From the NCBI GenBank assembly GCA_010015655.1, contig ML976681.1, positions 442,914 through 506,913 of the forward strand: a stretch of 64,000 nucleotides of DNA, in the 5' to 3' direction. This document shows positions 1 to 11,481 of the stretch, one piece after another. The stretch is from Bimuria novae-zelandiae CBS 107.79. Its lineage: Eukaryota; Ascomycota; Dothideomycetes; Pleosporales; Didymosphaeriaceae. Positions within the stretch are counted from its first letter, which is position 1; the number at the start of each line of letters is the position of its first letter. The translations under genes and the position numbers were made by a program. The notes under the pieces were generated by a model. It did no database searches. It had not been told where the DNA came from and saw only the letters and a program-made list of their open reading frames with translations.

Positions 1-1680
1 CTGGTGCTGGTACGAGTCCACGAGGTAATTATTCGCCGCGTTGTACAGGAAGATAAAGCCAAAGCCAACAGGGAAGCCACCGAGAGCGGGACCGCTCCAG
101 TGAAGATTCGGGTAGGACGTCCAAGCGAAAATGAACAGGCCGATGGGGATGAACCAGCAGCTGATCATCATGGGGATGAGACGCACTTCGGCCGGGGGCT
201 TGCCGTTGTGTTTGGCGACTAGGGTGAGGTAGTGCTTGTTAACGAAGGGGGCACAGCAGGCGCTGAGAACGACGCCTACGGCAATGGGGATGAACATCAG
301 GCCAGTGGTGCCGGCGCTGTAGCCCTTGCCTTTCTGGTAGATGATTGGGTATCTGCGGAGAGCGTCAGCGAGTGTTACAGTGGATGGTCCGAGGCGCGGA
401 AAGACTCCGAATATGCCGTCGATCGGTGTGGATTGTGTCCCCCGGCGGAAACGATGTCCTGAAGAGGAAAGTTGTAGAAGACTTACGCAACGAAGAACAT
501 GTATAAGAGCCCGTATAGAACAGACATATAAACCGAGATGAAGAAGACGATGGGCTCTAGGAAGAGCAGTTGGAACGGCCGGAGCAAGAAGGTGCGAAGG
601 CGCTGTGCGAGAGGCGCTCTGGAGATGTCCTCTTCAGTGACATATTTGTCGTTGCCAGTCTCTTTCCTAAGCTTCTTTGCTCGTCTGGCAAGCAGCGTCG
701 GTGTATAGGTCTCGGGGACGGTGAACGAGATGAGGACCCAAACTATGCCGGAGAGGATCAGTTGGATCCAATACAGCCAGCGCCATCCGGCCGCATCTGA
801 GAGGAAGCCACCGACCAGCGGCCCAATGGCAGGGCCGATGAAAGGTGCAGCGGAAAAGGCAGCCTAGGAGAAACTCGAATCAGTATATCACGGTCGTAAG
901 TTTGGTATCGCGCCTCCTGGGTTTGCTTACCATGGGCACACCACGTTCCTCATTTTTCCAAAGATCCGCCAACGTACCACCAACGAGGGTCATCGGCGCA
1001 CTGAAAGCGATACCAGCGATGGCTCGTGTGACCAACAAAGTCGTAATGTTCTTCGCGACCGCTCCGGGGATAGTAAAGATAACCGCCGCAAACAACGTAG
1101 TCGTGTACATGATCCTGCGTCCTACGATCTCAGAAAGTGGCGCGAATACCATGGGCCCAATGCCGAAGCCCATGACGAACAGCGTAATCGTGAGCAATGC
1201 CACCTCTTGACTGACATGAAACTCCTCAGCTACGCCCTCGATATCCGCTGTAATAACCGCAGAGTTCAATGCCACGACGAAACAAGTGATAGCCACGCAC
1301 ATGGTACACCACCACTTGTACACCTTGCTCCAGTTCTTAGGGTTCTCGGGGTCGTCGACCTTCCATGTGATGAGCTCGTAGCGTTCGATGCGTCCGGTGG
1401 CATTCGAGCGAATTTCGCGAAGCATGTGACCATCGACGGTCTCGGTCGTGTACTCCTGGAGTGCGGCATCGGGGCCAAGCGTTCGACTGGGAAGATTGAT
1501 GAGATCGGCACCGTCAATTGCTGTGTCGTCCCGGCCGGTGGTGATGGAACGATATAGAGGCTTCGGTTCCTCCGCGACATGTGTCTCTTCTGAACTCGAG
1601 TCGGATTCATTGTGCGGTTGACGAGCGACTGCGAAGTCTTTTCTGTTGTCCGCCATGATTGTGTGCCAGGCCAAGGACAA
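1..1680 (-). CDS. DHA1-family MFS drug/polyamine-type transporter, 3' end beyond the left edge
   Basis: Proton-coupled exporter of the major facilitator superfamily, expected in the plasma membrane. Coding exons run 1680-931, 863-487 and 352-1 on the minus strand; introns are 930-864 and 486-353, GT-AG, and phases agree, giving 493 residues before the window edge in an open frame. A hydrophilic N-terminus of about 120 residues precedes the membrane helices, as is usual in fungal DHA1 proteins. Motif A-like LSEIVGRR follows helix 2 and a motif C-like [11 protein letters not shown] starts exon 2. The next loop, FFVAYPIIYQ, is spliced together across intron 2. The start may be at 1680 or the second Met at 1656. 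The substrate cannot be read from the sequence; multidrug or polyamine export is the family's usual role. Confidence 0.9.
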
Positions 1681-2740
1681 GTAATGGTAGAAGACGTGGA
1701 ATCTGGATCAAGACCAGTGATGTTTAGAAGTATATCTGTCGAAATGACGATAAGATACGTTATAGGCTATCTTTAACAATTATTGGGATGACGTCTGGTG
1801 TACGTTTGAGGGCGAGGTCTCCTGCGTATCGATGCCTCTTCTTCCCAGCGACGGGAGGCCCTCCCATATAAACATTTCCCATCTCCACCGTACCTCGTGC
1901 GAGCCCCTAGGACAAGCTTTTGTGACCCAAAAAATATGCGACTCGCTGAGAACCGTGGCCCGGAGTTGGCTCGGGGAATGCCAAACGCTGAGGGCATCGT
2001 GAGACTTCGGCTCGTTATGAATGCCTTAGCCTTTTCAGGCCTAGCGTAATTGTCAAAAAGGGAATAGCAGAGAAGGAGATAACTCGGGACTTCAACATTG
2101 TCATTGTGATGCAGGATTTTCCAGAATAATTTCTGCTCCGAGGCGGATGAGACCCACTGATACGACGATGTTGTTCCGGAAACTTTGATAGCGATCTTTA
2201 ATGACGACGATGGAGTTCGCGAGTTTGCCCATGTGCCGCCGAGACATTTGCGTCACTGTTGTAAGCAGCTTTGAAACATTACAAAGGTAGCGCATATGAA
2301 GATACTGCATGACTGTACATAAGAACTACTGTAATAGTTATTCTGGACCTTGCGGAGCACCGTATAGCGGGAATACTTTGGGGGGCTTTAATCCCGCATT
2401 AGAACGCGCCGATAGCTAGTGCCCGTGAAGCTTTGACAACGGGTAGAGACGAGACGGTCGACGGGTCCGCTCTAGAGCTAGACGGCGTGCTTGTGACGGG
2501 GTTTAACAAAAGCTGGCTGCGCAAATTCCCACGACATTCAAGCTCATGCCACAGATCTTCATGTTATACCAACGGGAACCAATGTTCGTATCCAAGTCGA
2601 TCCTTCGTGGACGCGACGATTACGTCCAGTTACCGGAAGTAAAGATACGGAAGGGATCGGCGGGTTGGAAGTGAAGTGGCTTCAAAGCCAGCACAGGAGC
2701 AAAACACACTACATTCCCCTTGCCGAGACAAATCTCTAAA
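1681..2740. other. Intergenic, no gene seen
   Basis: About 1.06 kb between the transporter start and the peroxygenase stop. It must hold the transporter promoter and the peroxygenase 3' UTR. Open frames here are under 75 codons with no recognisable family and no splice partners that I could find. Confidence 0.6.
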
Positions 2741-3836
2741 CTACAACCAGCTCCCACCATGCGCCTCCCTCCTCACCCTCATCCTACCCACTTCTTCTTT
2801 GGGCTTCGTCGCATTGTAAATAATATTGATTCCATACTCCAGATCCGCCTGCGTAAACCTGTGCACCGGACGCTTCCACCCCAATTTCGTCGGCAGTCTT
2901 TCCTCCTCTACTCACAAGATCAGCTTTTACCTCTACACCACCAAAACCACATCACATATATGACAATCCATCGCAACCCTTTCGCCTCTTACTCCAAGAG
3001 GAGAAAAATACTCACGGAATAAATACTCCACAAATCTCCTCGGCGCGGTCGCGGTCTCTATATTCCCCATGATAAAAAGGTACGCTGCTGACTCGCCTGC
3101 ACTAAATATATCGCCTAGGCTGCTCATGTTATAATCGGGGTTTGTCCTCTGTGAGGCGAGATACCGCGCCAGACGAGCGTCGGCGGCCTGCTGGACAGTG
3201 ATGTCGGTGGTCGTGAAGTAGGCCTGCGTTTCTGCGAAGACGGTTTCGTTGAATGATACGGAGTCGAGAGTGGTGGCGTAGTCGGCACGGCTTCACGTCG
3301 AGTTAGTCACGAGCTTGGGACGAAAAGGTGGTATGGAAGGCTGAGTTTGGGCGGTGTTTTGAATGACTGCGTGAAGACCAGATTTTGAGGGAGTGCTGTT
3401 GTGTTTTGGCTATGCATGGGGGCGGAGAGTACTCACGACAGACTAGCATCGTGCTCTAGCACATTGTGGGTTCCCAGATTCTCGAGGGAAAACACGCCAG
3501 TTGTGTTGCCTTCGGGGTTTGTCGTGAGCGCAAAACCGAACAAGTTCCTAGCTATGTCTTGGTTGATGTTCAGTGCCGTGTCGAGCGCGTGTATTGTCCG
3601 TTCCAGCGTGATGCCCCTGCCGCTATGAGGGAGATATCCATGGTTCGCCAGTGTGTTCAGCATGGGGCATGGCCCTCGCACTATTCCCTGTAAATTCACA
3701 TTCTCAGACACGCACGGGTTAAACCGGGCTACATACCGTCTCCTTTCGAAGGTCCATACCAATTGTTATACGAGCCATGTCCATTGACAAGTCCGACGCC
3801 AAGGATAACTACGACAATATGAGACGTAGACCTCAT
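2741..3836 (-). CDS. Secreted heme-thiolate peroxidase (chloroperoxidase / unspecific peroxygenase family), four exons
   Basis: Extracellular enzyme using hydrogen peroxide to halogenate or oxygenate organic substrates through a cysteine-ligated heme. Exons 3836-3737, 3680-3437, 3290-3016 and 2907-2741 join in phase to a 261-residue protein, the size of the short (group I) family. The N-terminus is a clear signal peptide (MRSTSHIVVVILGVGLVNG). Residues 37-39 are the PCP motif, with Cys38 the predicted heme ligand, followed by MLNTLANHGYLPHSGR, highly typical of the family. EHD is at 109-111, the Mg-binding motif next to the active site. The acid-base Glu was not assigned with certainty; Glu130 and Glu135 in exon 3 are candidates. 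The first intron acceptor was chosen to give GDVRGPCP. Substrate unknown. Confidence 0.9.
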
Positions 3837-6800
3837 GATGTCGAAGAGGTCCAAAGGGTAATTGTGCGGTATTCCGGCTTTACGGCGTCTTGCGAGCTGT
3901 TTATGTATCTGCCTTATTTTTTGCGCTAAGTTTCCGACGTTCACATCCCTGCCATACGGTTGCTATTCACCGGGTGTACTTTACATGAGAATGTCTAATC
4001 ACAACATCCGCATACACATACCACGTCGTCCCGGTTACACCGAAAGTATACCCCGCTCTCTTAATTGTAGAACAATACATTCGATGAACCATCGTGCCCA
4101 CTCACCCCACTTTGCCATCCAAGGACCTTGATGCACACGGTCTTCGCACTCTCCACATTGCGCTTAATTTCGTAGTCTGACTCAGTTTCTGCTTGAACGT
4201 AGTACAGAATACGAAAATACGAACGTGGTGGATGTATGCCTCCCTCGTGACGCGGTAAGCTCCAACAATAGAAGACCTGGCCTAGATAGACCTGGTTAAT
4301 GAAGCAAACTTTTTCCTGGACGGACGGGAAGCGGATGTATATGATAGATGTCACCTGGAGTGCCTCTGCCCCGCTCGTGTAGACGTCGTACAGGCGCACG
4401 CGTGCGGGACGTCACAGCCTCTGCTTGCTTCTTGCGAAGTGCATGGTGAAAGGCTAGGCCATGTAATAAAGCCGCGTAGATTCCAGGTCTTGAAAGCGAC
4501 TCCACATCGCAACAAGACTTCCTCGCCTGGGTTGCACTAGGAAATCTGGAATGTAGAACAGAAGTAGTTTTCAATTGTTCAGATGATGGATGATGCAGCT
4601 ATGCGGTTCAAATGTTAGTACTTGGTCTCGAAAGTACTGAGACACATCGCGCCGTGCAAATTGGTGGTCCGGAGGACGGAATAGAGTAAGCGCTCTAATT
4701 GTGTCTGTGACACTCCGAAATTCCGCGCGCTCTTCTCCGGAAATCGATAGTCCCCAAAGAGCCGGTCAGCATCTACGAGAGCAGAAGAGTGCCGAATGCT
4801 GACTTCGGCAGTATCTGGTGGGATCATACGCGATTGCAAAACAGCCATGAAAACAAACCGAGAGAGTCCGTTGAACGACGAGTATTGGTCAATTTGTGGA
4901 TGGATGTCAATGTGCGTTGTGGTTCCTTTTTTTTTTTTTTTTTTTTTTTTAAAGGCTACCGTTTCAATGATCCACGGATGCTTGTCAGTCATGTGACTAT
5001 CTTGATACCTATGTACCTAGGTACCTAGATAGGGTAATGACGGCGTGAAAAGAAGGTATTAAGTAAAATGGCGTAAGATCAACGCACTAGCCGCAGGAGC
5101 TTGCATCTCAAAAATTGACCTGTCTAGAGGAGAGCGATCGCGGCTGAGACCCAGGACATGGTAGTAAAGGGAACTCGCCGAGTTTGGCTGCCATGCCGTG
5201 AACTACAAATCTGACCAACGTGACCAGTGACGATCTCTCACGCAGTGCTAGTTGCGGAAGGAGTGACAGCGTTGGGTACAACAGCCTTGTGGCCCCACAG
5301 ATGTACCACAGCCTGCTGTTCATATCTCCAAGTCGGAGAAGCGGTGTAGCTTTCGATTAGCAATGCAGTAAGAGCTGACGCTAGGGTCCAGTCTACCCAG
5401 AGCAGTGCTTTGACCGAAGCTTACTGCTCTCTAGATTCGTCAGCAACATGTGTAATGGGATGTCTCCTAAATGAAATGACTGAGCTAGTGTCCTATAGAC
5501 AAAAAGATGTTCGCGTATCGGTGGAGCCCATAGAGCCCAATGTCGGATGTCACTGTAGGTACCTCGTGGAAGGCGCAGACAGGTAGGTCAATATGCAAGA
5601 GAAGGTCGTGGAATTTCTATGCATCGCATCCTTCCGACGCGCAGTGACGGCAACCTTCCCTGCGTATCAGCTGTAAAGTGAGACAGGGGCCCCTGAAAGT
5701 CGACAGTACTCGCGCAGGTGTATTCACCGATTAGTGTTGCGGACCCACTTGAGTGAATTTTGGGTCAAAGCCAAGTCGCGATTGGCCCAGGGTGCATGAG
5801 CGTTCGATGTTCAGTGCCTTGTCCAACAGAACTGAGTTGTTCGCGAAAAGACTTCGTACGCTGTGCAACGCGCGATCCCACCTCCGATTCTGCAAATGGC
5901 GGCACGATCTCGGTTCTCAGAACTGTCTCCAATGTATGCACCAGAATGGCCAGCACGACATGCCAGCCAAGTGAGCCATGTTTTACTGCACAGCTTGCTG
6001 TGAGCAGGGTACTCAGCCGAGCATGTCCACGACTCCACATTGGGTCGTATCGGCGATGCGACCGAACACCAGTTTTGGTGACCTGAGACCAAGGCCAGCT
6101 GGATAAGTTGCAGGAATGAATATTCTGCTCTGCGTGGCAGTTTGGGGGCGAGCTGTCTATCCTTGAATAACATACAGCATCCTGAGTCTAAGTTGAGATT
6201 TGGGACTCCGGGAGGAGCGCTGGCGATGGAGAGGCGGCAGCCAGACAAGCTTCGGTGATAGTGTTGGGGAAATGGATTGGCCGTCGTTGTTAGCGGCTCG
6301 GAGTCCTTCAATTAAGGTTCCAAGCTGCTGGTACACTCGCAGCATCGTCTGAGGCTGTCGGCTGTGGAAAACGGTTTCATCAAAGCAACAGCCAATGCGT
6401 AGCGTAGAGCAGCGTGCGGAAGGAAATTGCGATGGCAGCCGTGCAGCACGAGTATTCGAGGGCGGCACAGCAGCGGCACAAGGTGTATGCAGCGGGGCCT
6501 GCAGAGGCTGGCTTAATGCATGTACGTACGGGAGATGGTTGTCTGAGAAAGGTTGTTTCGGGCAGGCAGCACGCCAGCAGAGGGAAGGGGCGCCACGACT
6601 GGACAGGAAAGGGCAATGCGAGCTGCAAGACGGACGTACTCGGAGAAGAGACGCTGGTCGTTCTCTGGGCGTTGCGGATCAAAAGCTCGCTCTTCAGCAG
6701 CGAGAGTTGAAGTCTGCTCGTAGGGCAGAGAGGCCAGCCCTAGCCGTAGGGGAACGCGGGACGCCTTCCTGCCCCGGCGCGCTTTGGCCAGTCAGTTGGC

Positions 6801-7728
6801 GGGGAAGACGCGACCGCAATTCACTATCGTCGTCACCAGCGCCCGGTTGTAGAAGGCGCACTCCCACGGTCGGGGCGCATCGCGTGAAGGAGCAGGCCGC
6901 ACAGCCCTCAGCAGCACTCTGCCTCGACCCACAGCATCACACACGTTTTCCCGCGCCGACGCCCGATTCTCCCACCCTACTGCGTCCTCCAACCCAGCTC
7001 GTCGGATCCTTGGGCATCGCAGGCCCTCTCGCATTGGCTAGCGGCCGCAGCATCCGTGTAGGCGCGTTCAGTCGAGGCTCCAGGCGGCGCAGGCAAAAGA
7101 AGGCGAGGGACAATCTGCTGCAGCGCTTGCACCCAGCACGCAGGCCCCGTTCAGCTCTGGCTCGGTCCGGTCTAAGCACACCTCACGGCGAAGGTCGCTG
7201 CTCCCTTGTTCCACGCCGCGGTTGCTGTTGCTCAACGAAGAAATGGGTAGGCGCCCCGGCCTCTATCTGCAGCTTCCCCTCTTCCTCCTCACTTCAACAC
7301 CCTTCTTCCCACTCCACCCTCCGCTGAGCAGAACGCTGACCCAGCCCTCAAGACCAAGACACTGACTCCTACCGGCCCTCTGCGGTAAGTTGGCTGTTCT
7401 CCTCTCTCCTTCCCCACGGGTGCCGGCCGCTGTCCCTCGGCATCGCGTGCCGTGGAGCGTGCCTGCCCGTCGCGAAGCCTGAGGACGTTGCGGCGCGGGT
7501 GTGTTCGCAGTTCGCAGGCAGCAGCGACCGGGGCGCCCCGCTTATGTAACCTGGGGCGGAGCCAAGGCGGGCGCTTGCCCAGGCGAGCGACGAGCTCCAC
7601 GCTCCATGGCCTCGTCGACCACCAGCCTGCTGCACGTCGATTCCATCAAATCGCGTCACACCTGCCTCCCACCTCGCTTCCTCCCCACCCTTCTCCGCAC
7701 ACCAATTCCCCCTCCCCAAGCCGTGGCC
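3837..7728. other. 3.9 kb gene-poor stretch and long 5' leader of the RRM gene
   Basis: No gene I can support. It holds a run of 24 T at 4927-4950 and a short palindromic CCTAGG/GTACC cluster near 5010-5030. A 166-codon minus ORF (5811-6311) and a 310-codon plus ORF (6395-7327) are open, but they are arginine/serine rich without domain signatures and overlap equally long frames on other strands. From about 7270 pyrimidine-rich tracts appear, typical of fungal promoters and leaders. A good splice donor (GCG then GTAAGT) at 7385 suggests a 5' UTR intron for the downstream RRM gene; the acceptor was not fixed. Confidence 0.5.
4927..4950 (+). repeat. Poly(T) tract, 24 T
   Basis: Uninterrupted run of 24 T on the plus strand, followed by AAA. 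Such a run may be a simple repeat or the A-tail scar of a retroposed sequence on the minus strand; no retroposed gene was recognised beside it. Confidence 0.9.
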
Positions 7729-9385
7729 ATGTCGTACGAAACTGACGCCTATGACCAGCGCGACTCTGCCCGCGACCGCTCGCCTCGGCGCCGCTCTCGC
7801 TCACCCCGTCGCTCTCGACGCTCCTACTCACCGCGCAGCCGCTCTCGCAGCAGGGACGACTATCGCCGCAACGAACGTCGCTCGCGCTCGCCTGGTGGTG
7901 GTGGAGCAGGTGGTTACCAGTCCTACGGTTCTAGTCGCGGAGGCCCGTCGCGGTCAGTGGACCCAGCCAGCAAGGAGACTATGATGCAGAGCATTCGGGA
8001 TTCGTCCCAGCAGGACCGCCGTGTCTACGTGGGCAACCTTTCGTACGATGTCAAGTGGCACCACTTGAAAGATTTCATGAGACAGGGTATGGCCGCGTCG
8101 CGTCGCGTTTTTGTGAGGCGCAACCGCTAACGCGCTGCAGCCGGTGAGGTCTTGTTCGCAGATGTACTTCTGCTCCCGAACGGAATGTCAAAGGTAATGG
8201 TCTGACGGTCGGCTTGTGCGCTGGATGGAGGTTGACTGGCTTTTGCTTGGGTGTAGGGCTGTGGCATAGTGGAATATGCAACTCGGGAGCAGGCGCAGAA
8301 CGCCGTGGCGACGCTCAGCAACCAGAATCTGATGGGACGCCTCGTATACGTTCGCGAAGACCGTGAGGCCGAGCCTCGATTCAGCAACCCCAGCACCACC
8401 CGCGGAAACTTTCAAGGCGGTGCCGGTTTTGGTGGCGCACCGTACGGTGGAGGACACCAAGCCTACGGAGGACCACCTCAAGGCGGAGGTCGCCAAGTCT
8501 ATGTCGCCAATGTGAGTTTAGCCTGTCATTCTCAAGAGCCATCCGTTAACGCAACTTCAGCTACCGTACAACGTGGGTTGGCAAGACCTGAAGGATCTCT
8601 TCCGCCAAGCCGCGGTGACTGGGTCTGTCATTCGCGCCGACGTTCACCTGGCTCAAGACGGCCGTCCCAAAGGCTCCGGTATCGTGGCTTTCGACACACC
8701 CGAGGACGCCCGAAATGCTATTACTCAGTTCAACGGCTACGAATGGCAGGGTCGCAACCTTGAGGTTCGCGAGGATCGCTTTGCCGGCCCAACTGGTGGA
8801 TTCGGCGGTCGCGGTGGCTTTGGCGGCGGCTTCGGAGGGCGTGGCGGCTTCGGGCCTCGCGGTGGCTTCGGCGGTCGTGGCGGTTTTGGAGGTGGCTTTG
8901 CCGGCCGCGGTGGTTTCGGTGGAGGTGCGGGAGGCTACGGTGGTGGCCCATCTTTCCCTGCCGACGGTCCTGCCAACCCTCCTAATCCATTCACCGATTA
9001 CGCGACTTCTGGAGGCGAGCCTAGCAACCTCATCTATGTTCGCAACCTGCCTTGGTCCACGAGTAACGAAGATCTTGTTGAGCTGTTTACGACCATCGGC
9101 TCCGTGAAGCGCGCTGAGATCCAGTACGAACCTAACGGACGTTCTCGCGGTACCGGTGTGGTTGAGTTCGAGAAAGCTGCCGATGCAGAGACTGCTATCC
9201 GTAAGTGGTGCCCTCTGGCCACTGTTTCTTCAGTAACTAAGACAAAAACAGAGAAATTCACTGGCTACCAGTATGGTGGCAGGCCTCTCGGCTTGACGTA
9301 CGTTCGTTACTCGAACCAGAGCAACGACGATGCGATGGAGGGTACTGAAGTTATTGGAGGCCTCACACAGGATCAGATCATGTAG
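7729..9385 (+). CDS. SR-like RNA-binding protein with RS N-terminus, RGG box and three RRMs (Gbp2/Hrb1 type)
   Basis: Nuclear mRNA-binding protein, likely acting in mRNP quality control and export. Exons 7729-8086, 8141-8193, 8257-8511, 8561-9200 and 9252-9385 join in phase to 479 residues. The first 60 residues are rich in RS/SR dipeptides (SPRRRSRSPRRSRRSYSPRS), then RRM1 from about 84 with RNP2 VYVGNLSY, RRM2 from about 195 with VYVANLPY, a Gly/Arg/Phe block of GGFGGRGG units (nt 8800-8945), and RRM3 from about 338 with IYVRNLPW. Domain order matches yeast Gbp2/Hrb1. The ATG follows a GCC context and heads the RS region. A 5' UTR intron is likely. The exact yeast orthologue is an inference. 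Confidence 0.93.
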
Positions 9386-9783
9386 AGGTCTTAGACGAGG
9401 GCTGGCTTTTTATTTATGTTCAAGGTCAGTCTGCCGAGTTTAATGTCAAGGATTCCATGTTTACAGCTTGTCCAAAGCTATCCACAGGGCCATTTCTTCT
9501 ACGTGCGGCAACATCTGTATTCGAGATGGGGCATTCAAGCGGTAATCTGGGTATCGGTCAGGCATGGTGGACGGTTTCAGTGATTGGACGGAAAAATTCA
9601 CCACAACTTTCATACTGTACTTTAGATTGAGAATTCGTGGACTTTCAGGGGTGTATCTGACTGGGCGGGACGGCATAGTGTTTCGCACGCATTGTGGTCG
9701 CGGCATGTTTAAAAGTGATTGATCGGACGGCATGCGGTCAAATAGGCGCATGTAATACCCTGTCGGCGGAGGCAACGCAAATG
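9386..9783. other. Tail-to-tail intergenic gap
   Basis: 398 bp between the stops of two convergent genes; it should hold both 3' UTRs and poly(A) sites. Nothing else seen. Confidence 0.6.
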
Positions 9784-10768
9784 TCAAGGTTGCCGTAAAA
9801 GGCGCATCATCCATTCATATACCGCCCATTGGACAGCGTTGACAACAAATGCTCGTATACTACATATCCCTAACCCCCGGAAGAACACGCCCGGGCCCTC
9901 AGCATGGTACGCTTTCCGAGCCACGTCCAGTGTGCTCAGCCGCTTTCTATGCGATCGGCCCAACAAAACCTCTCTCTCACCCTCTCCATGTGAAGGTGTG
10001 TCCAACAGCTGGGTCTGTACGCGTGTCTTGACCACATCAAGTGGAAATATGGACGCCCAGGTAACTACACCAGCCAGTCCACCGCAGAGCAGCACCTTTA
10101 CAGCCGCTTGCCTGTCCGTATCCGTCGGCTCGCTCATGGCCTGCTTGGTCCACTCGTACGTCCAAAAGTACCACCCGTAGCCAAACGCATCACGTACGCT
10201 GGTTATACCGCCGCCGTAGTAAAGCCCCCGGATGCCCTCGCGCCTCCACACATCGCGAGCGATCCCGTAGGAGGTGGTGCTGTCGGAGGAGGATACCTGC
10301 GCGCGGCACTTTATGAGCTCGGTGGGCGCGCTGACAACGAAAGAGGCGAAGCCGCCGGCGGCTCCGGCGCACCAGACTTTTGCGAGGGAGGCGGGGTGTG
10401 TGGGAGAGTCGTGGAGGAGGAGGAGGGTGCGGTTGTAGGCTACGAAGAGGAGGGCGTTGAGGGCGCCGTAGCCGAGGAGGGGCGCTGTGGTGCCTGTGCT
10501 GAGGGAGTGTGGGTTAGTATAAGCTCTTCGTTTGAGTGAGTGAAACGAAAGCGAATGGCGTACCCTTGACCAGTGTTCCCGCGCGGTCAAAGTGCTGTCT
10601 GAAGCTCTGTGGGGAAGCTGTGACTGTGGGCGTTATAGCAGCTGTCACGGGCTCGGCATTGGGTGCTACATTCCCGGCCTGGAGCCGTGTTTTTACAAGG
10701 TCGAGGGGGTTGCCGATGAGGATGCCGGTTGCACCTGAGAGATAGCCTGCCCAGAAATCGGCGGACAT
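9784..10768 (-). CDS. Mitochondrial carrier family (SLC25) transporter, carnitine/amino-acid branch-like
   Basis: Inner-mitochondrial-membrane solute exchanger. Exons 10768-10564 and 10493-9784 (intron 70 bp) give 304 residues, the normal length. The three carrier signatures are visible: PLDLVKTRLQ in repeat 1, PTELIKCRAQ in repeat 2 and PLDVVKTRVQ in repeat 3, each followed by a G-rich half-helix. Repeat 2 has Thr-Glu in place of the usual Leu-Asp after Pro, common in carnitine/acylcarnitine and basic amino-acid carriers. The start MSADFWAGYLSGA is the one used by this family; an in-frame Met lies 24 bp upstream at 10792. Substrate not determinable by eye. Confidence 0.9.
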
Positions 10769-11481
10769 GTTTCTCGTCAGGTGGATGCACACGCATGCAT
10801 GAGGGTGTTTGTTGGAGGACTCAGGCGGCGTTTCACGGTGGGGCAGCAGTCATCCGAGGCTCAAAGGCAGCACTTCCGGAACCCTGCCTAAGGAATGCAT
10901 CGCTCATACTGGTAACGCAGGGATTCTAAACGCGGCCTAACAAGCGCTGCGATTGCTCAGGAATGCGAATCCGGCTGCGGCCAGCACGTGTAGGATGTGA
11001 TGAATCACGGATCTAAGGTTTGGTTGGCGTGTGGCATGTCCATGGTGAATCATCGAGCACGGGCCAAGAGGCTCAGATAGAACTGCACATCTGGGCCCCG
11101 CCGCCACCGCTACCTACCCTCGTGTACCTCACCCTTCGTCTTCTGTTGCTCTCTCAGACTGTTGCACCTTTCGCTTTCCATGTTCTGAATTTCTTCCTAT
11201 TGGTTCATCACCTGCTTTCTTCCTTCTTCTGTTACCTTGGAAGACACGTTGCAGCCCCATTGGACTCAACCTGGGTTGATCATGACGGAGAGACTGAAAC
11301 TATTGATTGACGCCATTTCCAGTACTGTCAACGACTGAAATTCACACTTCCATGCGCTGATGTAGAGCAGCTTCTCTCCCGCTTTAGCCCTGCTACCTCT
11401 CCTACCACGCACAATCTCGAAATCTACGAATTCCACAAATAGAAACGATACAGCTGTTCACGCGCCTACGCTGCGACTGTA
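10769..11481. other. Divergent intergenic region, pyrimidine-rich leader
   Basis: 713 bp between the carrier start and the NYN gene start. A C/T-rich block at about 11090-11240 is typical of fungal core promoters. No ORF with a recognisable product. Confidence 0.6.

Noticed and set aside
5811..6311. 166-codon minus ORF
   Set aside because: No signature, no splice partner, competing frames of similar length on the plus strand.
6395..7327. 310-codon plus ORF as a protein gene
   Set aside because: Arg/Ser-rich without any domain, overlapped by long frames on both strands, and lying in the leader/promoter of the RRM gene.
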